Positions 6,975 to 10,230 of a stretch of DNA of 10,230 nt are shown here, in pieces (position 1 is the stretch's first letter; each line of letters opens with the position of its first letter). The stretch lies in NCBI GenBank assembly GCA_903912585.1, contig CAIWHY010000251.1, forward strand, positions 1 through 10,230, written 5' to 3'. The notes under the pieces are model-generated. The model worked only from the letters and a program-made list of their open reading frames with translations, made no database searches and had not been told where the DNA came from. The position numbers and the translations under genes are program-made. This stretch comes from an uncultured Thermoleophilia bacterium (GTDB taxonomy: Bacteria > Actinomycetota > Thermoleophilia > UBA2241).

Positions 6975-7954
6975 TTCGAGAACACCCTTCCCAGACCGTC
7001 GGTGATCAGGTTCACGCCCACCACGAGCGAGGCGAGGGCGAGGGCGGGGAACAACACGGTCCACGGAGCGACCTGCAGGTAGATCCTCTCATTGGCGATG
7101 GTGAGGCCCCAGTCTGGCGAAGGTGGCCCCAAGCCGAAGCCGAGGAACGACAACGTCGCCGCGGTGAACACCGCGTAGCCCAGGCGGATCGTGCCCTCGA
7201 CGATGATCGGCTGGGTGATGTTGGGCAGGATCTCGCGCGCCATGACGAACGCCGAGCGCTCGCCGCGCAGGCGTGCGGCCATGACGTACTCGCGCTCGCG
7301 CTCACCGATCACGGCGGCGCGCACCGTGCGACTGACCACCGGCGTGAACAGCGCCCCGATGGTGATGATGATGATGGTCAGCCCTGTACCCAGCAAGGAC
7401 AGCACGAGGATCGAAGTGATGACGATCGGCAGCGCGAGCAGCACGTCGATCAGCCTCATGATGACCTCGTCCGTGTACCCCCGGTAAAAGCCCGCCACGA
7501 GGCCGATGATGCCGCCCCACAGGAGGGCGAGGATCGTCGCCAGCGGCGCGATGATGAGCACTGTGCGGGCACCGGCCATGGTGCGAGCGAGCACGTCACG
7601 CCCGAGCTCGTCGGTGCCAAACAGGTGCGCCACGCTGGGAGCCTTGAGAGAAGCCGCCGCGTCGACGTTGGTGGGGCTCTGCGTGACGTAGGCGGAAAAG
7701 AGGGCCATGAAGACCCAGAACAGCACGATGACCATGCCCGTCATGAAGGTCGGGCTGCGGAGCAGCGCCCGGACGAGGTAGCGACGCTGGCGACGCTGCT
7801 CGCGCTCTGCAGCCGCGTCGGCGTGAAGCTCCTCCGTTTGGCGGGCGGAGGCAGCGTCGGCTTGGAGTTCGAGCATCTCCGGGTCGGCATCCGGCCTCCA
7901 GCCCTCAGTCTGCAGATCAGGGTTCGGGCCGAGATTAGTGCCGTCCCCGGCCAC
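6971..7954 (-). CDS. ABC importer permease, DppC/OppC type
   Basis: Inner-membrane permease of 327 residues, forming the channel with the neighbouring DppB-type protein. It has a hydrophilic N-terminal tail of about 65 residues (acidic, then Arg-rich REQRRQRRYLVR at 51-62). Six hydrophobic segments follow, at about 70-90, 131-155, 168-187, 190-207, 250-272 and 297-317. Family marks are FGTDELGRDV (112-121) after the first periplasmic loop, the ATPase-coupling EAA loop EREYVMAARLRG (220-231) followed by ILPN (242-245), and LSFLGFGLGPPSPDWG (268-283). The start is GTG at 7954, one base beyond the DppB stop, preceded by a G-run within the last codons of that gene. Its stop overlaps the ATPase start by 4 bases. 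The tail is somewhat long for the family but otherwise the protein is ordinary. Confidence 0.93.
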   Translation of the reverse strand: MAGDGTNLGPNPDLQTEGWRPDADPEMLELQADAASARQTEELHADAAAEREQRRQRRYLVRALLRSPTFMTGMVIVLFWVFMALFSAYVTQSPTNVDAAASLKAPSVAHLFGTDELGRDVLARTMAGARTVLIIAPLATILALLWGGIIGLVAGFYRGYTDEVIMRLIDVLLALPIVITSILVLSLLGTGLTIIIITIGALFTPVVSRTVRAAVIGEREREYVMAARLRGERSAFVMAREILPNITQPIIVEGTIRLGYAVFTAATLSFLGFGLGPPSPDWGLTIANERIYLQVAPWTVLFPALALASLVVGVNLITDGLGRVFSK

Positions 7955-7955
7955 G

Positions 7956-8903
7956 TCAGCCCCCCATGCGGATGCGCGGATTGAGCAGGGCGACGACGAT
8001 GTCGGCGATCAGGTTGGCCACCATGTAGAGCACGGCGACCATGAGCACCGATGCCTCGAGCATCGGGATGTCATGCTGCTGCGCCGAACGGACCATGAGC
8101 TGACCGATGCCCGGATAGGCGAACAGGGTCTCGACCACCACCAGGCCTCCGATGAGCCAGCCCACCTGGCTGCCGATGACGGTGACCGTCGGCACCATGG
8201 CGTTGCGCAGAACGTGGCCGAAGATGACCCGGCGGCGCGGCAGGCCCTTGAGCACGGCGGTGCGGATGTACGGCATCGCCAGCACCTGGACAGTGCCGAC
8301 GCGCGCCATGCGCGCGATGTAGCCCAGCTCGAGGAACATCAGCGGGATGGCAGGCAGTATCAGGTAGTAGAAGCGCTCGTAGAAGGGCGAACCGTCAGGC
8401 GGCAGCGCCGTCACCGGGAGCCATTTCAGCCACACGGCGAAGACCCAAAGCAGCACGACGCCGCTCACGAACTCGGGGATGACGGTCATCGACAGCGTGG
8501 AGATCGTGATCCCCCGGTCCAGCACGCTGTCTCGTCGCAAGCCCGCGAACACGCCCAGCAGGATGGCGATAGGCACGATGACCACCAAGGCGAAGCCGGC
8601 CAGCACGACCGAATAGCCGAGCGCCTTCAAGACCGTCGGCCGCACCGGTACCTTCTGGACGGGCGAAATCCCCCAGTTGCCTTCCACGAAGTGGCCGGCC
8701 CACGTGCCCCAGCGCACCACCAACGGCCTGTCTGCACCAAGCTGGTGGTTGAGGTTGTCGACCGCCTGTTGAGGAGCATAGATCCCCAGGATGGAGCGCC
8801 CCACGTTGCCGGGCAGCACCTCCGCCAGAGCGAAGATCAGCATCGACGCCAGAATCAGCGTCGGCACCATGAAGAGCAGCCGCCGTCCTATGAGGCGCAG
8901 CAT
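7956..8903 (-). CDS. ABC importer permease, DppB/OppB type
   Basis: Inner-membrane permease of 315 residues, the usual length for the DppB/OppB family. Hydrophobic segments lie at about 9-29, 98-120, 133-158, 178-198, 237-260 and 283-307. Family marks are the N-terminal RLIGRRLLFMVPTL, the periplasmic GNWGIS (75-80), the EAA loop PYIRTAVLKGLPRRRV (211-226) continuing into HVLRNAMVPTV, FAYPGIGQL (261-269), and the terminal NPRIR that follows the last membrane segment. The start ATG 8903 gives the expected N-terminus. The best purine stretch before it (GTAGGG, about 11 bases upstream) is a weak, distant ribosome site, so initiation may be modest. It follows the binding-protein gene after 46 bases and is the first gene of the tightly joined permease-permease-ATPase block. 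Confidence 0.93.
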   Translation of the reverse strand: MLRLIGRRLLFMVPTLILASMLIFALAEVLPGNVGRSILGIYAPQQAVDNLNHQLGADRPLVVRWGTWAGHFVEGNWGISPVQKVPVRPTVLKALGYSVVLAGFALVVIVPIAILLGVFAGLRRDSVLDRGITISTLSMTVIPEFVSGVVLLWVFAVWLKWLPVTALPPDGSPFYERFYYLILPAIPLMFLELGYIARMARVGTVQVLAMPYIRTAVLKGLPRRRVIFGHVLRNAMVPTVTVIGSQVGWLIGGLVVVETLFAYPGIGQLMVRSAQQHDIPMLEASVLMVAVLYMVANLIADIVVALLNPRIRMGG

Positions 8904-8949
8904 CCCGGGGACCCTACGTCAGCCTATGCCAGTCGTCCGTCCGCCAGAC
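8904..8949. other. Short intergenic spacer between binding protein and permease
   Basis: This 46-base gap is the longest non-coding stretch in the window. I see no convincing hairpin, promoter box or small ORF in it. Many binding-protein operons attenuate transcription with a stem at this place; none is evident here. Confidence 0.5.
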
Positions 8950-10230
8950 TCACGCGGTCTTGAACGCCGCGCTGCAGTCGCAGTAGAACGAGCCCGGACC
9001 CTGGATGTTGTAGACGTTCTTCTTCTGGGTGCGCAGCTGGGTGATGTAGTAGGGCACCATGATGGGCGTGGCGTCCTGCTGCATCGTGGAGAGCTGCGTC
9101 GCGTACTGCGTGCGGGACGCCTCGTCGATGGTCGACTGGTACGAGTTGAACGCCGTCTGGAACTGCGGGTCGTTCCAGTGCGACGAGCTCCAGACGGCGC
9201 CGGGCAGGAGCATGGCCGCGGCGTAGATCCCGGGAGCCGGCCGGCTGCCCCACTCGACGATGGTCATCGGCGCGACGATCCACGGGGTGGTGGCGTAGTA
9301 GTCGGCGCCGCCCGCGTAGAACGCGGTGTAGCTGATCTGGTTGATCGTGACGTTGATATTGGCCGGCTTGCACTGCGCCTGGATGAGCTGCGCGAGCTGT
9401 GGGTTCTCGAGGTACTTGGCGACGGTCAGGGTGATGTTCATGCCGTTGGGCATGCCGCCATCCGTGAGCAGCTGCTTCGCCTTGGTGTAGTCCTGAGCGC
9501 GCACTGGCGGGGTAGGGCTTCCGGGGAAGACCGTCGGCTCCCAGAAGGTGTCGTAGCCGAGGTTGCACCTGCCCTCGTACAGCGCCTGGTTGATGGCCTT
9601 GCGGTCGAGGCAGTAGGCGACTGCCTGCCGGAGGCTCTGGCCCTTGGGATCCTTCCAGGGAGACTTGGTCGTGTTGAAGGCGACTTCGCGGATGCCCGTG
9701 CCCGGGTAGACGTCGACCCTGAGGTTGGCGTCGGCGAACAGCGCCTGCGAGCCCTGGGCGATCGTCTGCGGCTGGCAGTCGACGGAGCCGGACTGCAGCT
9801 GCAGGTTCTGGGCAGAGTTGTCCTCGACCATGATGTAGGTGAGCCCGTCGAGGTAGGGAAGCTGAGCGCCGGAAGCGTCCTTGCCCCAGTAAGTGGGGTT
9901 CTTGACGTAGGTGGCCTTCTGCTGGGCCACGTACTCCTTGAGCATGAAGGGGCCCGTGCCCACGGGGCTCTTGATGATGTCGCCGGCGTAGTTACGCGGC
10001 AGCATGGCTGCGTTGTAGTTGCCGTTGGACACCGTGTACGGGAAGTCGGCGTAGGGCTTGTCGAGGTTGAACGCGACCGTGGAGGCGTCTACCGCCTTGG
10101 TGCCGCCCGGCGAGAGGATCCCGCCCCACTGGGACTTGGCGCCGCCCGAGCCGGCCTTGGGATCGAGCAGTCTCTCGACGCTCGCCACGACGTCGGCGGC
10201 CTCGAAGGGCTGGCCGTTGTTGAACGTGAC
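8950..10230 (-). CDS. Family-5 extracellular solute-binding protein (SBP_bac_5; N-terminus outside the window)
   Basis: Periplasmic or membrane-anchored substrate receptor of the importer; 426 C-terminal residues are visible. The frame is open to the window edge and reads VTFNNGQPFEAADVVASVER there, matching the family segment F.dG.pf.aeDVv.S..R. The GTG near 10188 is therefore internal, and roughly 100 or more residues, including any signal or lipobox, are missing. Other family marks are PVGTGPFMLKEYV, KNPTYWGKD, SLRQAVAYCLDRKAINQALYEG, an AKQLLTDGGMPNGMNITL stretch, and a late aromatic-rich WSSSHWNDPQF. Six cysteines are visible: one in VDCQP, a likely pairable set in AYC and GRC, one in QAQCKP, and a terminal CDC. 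Binding proteins of this family take peptides, nickel, opines, polyamines or oligosaccharides, and no ligand can be assigned here. It is the promoter-proximal gene of the operon among those visible, as is usual for a highly expressed receptor. Confidence 0.92.
   Translation of the reverse strand, partial: VTFNNGQPFEAADVVASVERLLDPKAGSGGAKSQWGGILSPGGTKAVDASTVAFNLDKPYADFPYTVSNGNYNAAMLPRNYAGDIIKSPVGTGPFMLKEYVAQQKATYVKNPTYWGKDASGAQLPYLDGLTYIMVEDNSAQNLQLQSGSVDCQPQTIAQGSQALFADANLRVDVYPGTGIREVAFNTTKSPWKDPKGQSLRQAVAYCLDRKAINQALYEGRCNLGYDTFWEPTVFPGSPTPPVRAQDYTKAKQLLTDGGMPNGMNITLTVAKYLENPQLAQLIQAQCKPANINVTINQISYTAFYAGGADYYATTPWIVAPMTIVEWGSRPAPGIYAAAMLLPGAVWSSSHWNDPQFQTAFNSYQSTIDEASRTQYATQLSTMQQDATPIMVPYYITQLRTQKKNVYNIQGPGSFYCDCSAAFKTA

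Noticed and set aside
6975..7064. 30-codon N-terminal extension of the fused ATPase
   Set aside because: It lies inside the permease gene and reads Arg/Pro-rich; ATG 6974 gives the usual ATGA coupling.
7358..7378. GATGATGATG-type simple repeat
   Set aside because: It encodes the TIIIITIG part of a permease membrane helix; the apparent microsatellite is explained by Ile codons read on the other strand.
4881..8963. Chain of 300-350 codon + strand frames opposite the importer operon (4881-5939, 6192-7082, 6932-7984, 7938-8963)
   Set aside because: Each mirrors a confident ABC-transporter gene and reads as His/Asp/Gln/Arg-rich low-information sequence. Long antisense frames are common at this G+C.
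1..10230. CRISPR arrays, tRNA or rRNA genes, transposase ends, riboswitches
   Set aside because: No regularly spaced repeats, no tRNA-like cloverleaf stretches and no intergenic space large enough for such elements; almost all sequence is accounted for by protein genes.

Overview
The window is GC-rich (roughly two-thirds G+C by eye), densely packed bacterial DNA. It has GTG and TTG starts, 1-4 base gene overlaps and long open frames antisense to the real genes, as high-GC genomes usually do. These traits fit an actinobacterium or a similar high-GC soil or aquatic lineage. I see no marker gene that fixes the taxon, so that placement is an inference. No RNA gene, insertion sequence, CRISPR array or prophage feature was found. 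Every stretch longer than 50 bases is covered by a credible protein gene.

The left half (1-4809, + strand) is a four-gene run: an FGGY-family carbohydrate kinase whose N-terminus lies outside the window, an FAD-linked dehydrogenase of the AGPS/GlcD fold that closely resembles my recollection of E. coli YgcU, and divergent electron-transfer flavoprotein beta and alpha subunits. Gaps are 38 and about 31 bases, and the ETF genes overlap by 4 bases. As I recall it, the poorly characterised E. coli ygc locus has the same set (kinase YgcE, dehydrogenase YgcU, ETF-like YgcR and YgcQ). The simplest reading is a catabolic unit: a sugar or polyol is phosphorylated, it or a derivative is oxidised by the flavoenzyme, and electrons go to a dedicated ETF and on to the quinone pool. 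The substrate is unknown. The ETF pair is odd. Both subunits have low-complexity Gly/Ala-rich segments near the N-terminus, and the alpha subunit has lost several residues that normally hold FAD.

The right half (4806-10230, - strand) is an oligopeptide/dipeptide-type ABC importer operon read right to left: a family-5 substrate-binding protein (N-terminus beyond the window), two permeases, and one long protein fusing both ATPases. The last three genes are joined by 1-4 base junctions. Importers of this class carry peptides, but also nickel, opines and oligosaccharides, so the cargo cannot be named.

The two operons converge. Their stop codons share the palindrome CTAG at 4806-4809, leaving no spacer, and a short inverted repeat spans the junction. 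Whether the importer feeds the kinase/flavoenzyme pathway is an attractive but unproven link.
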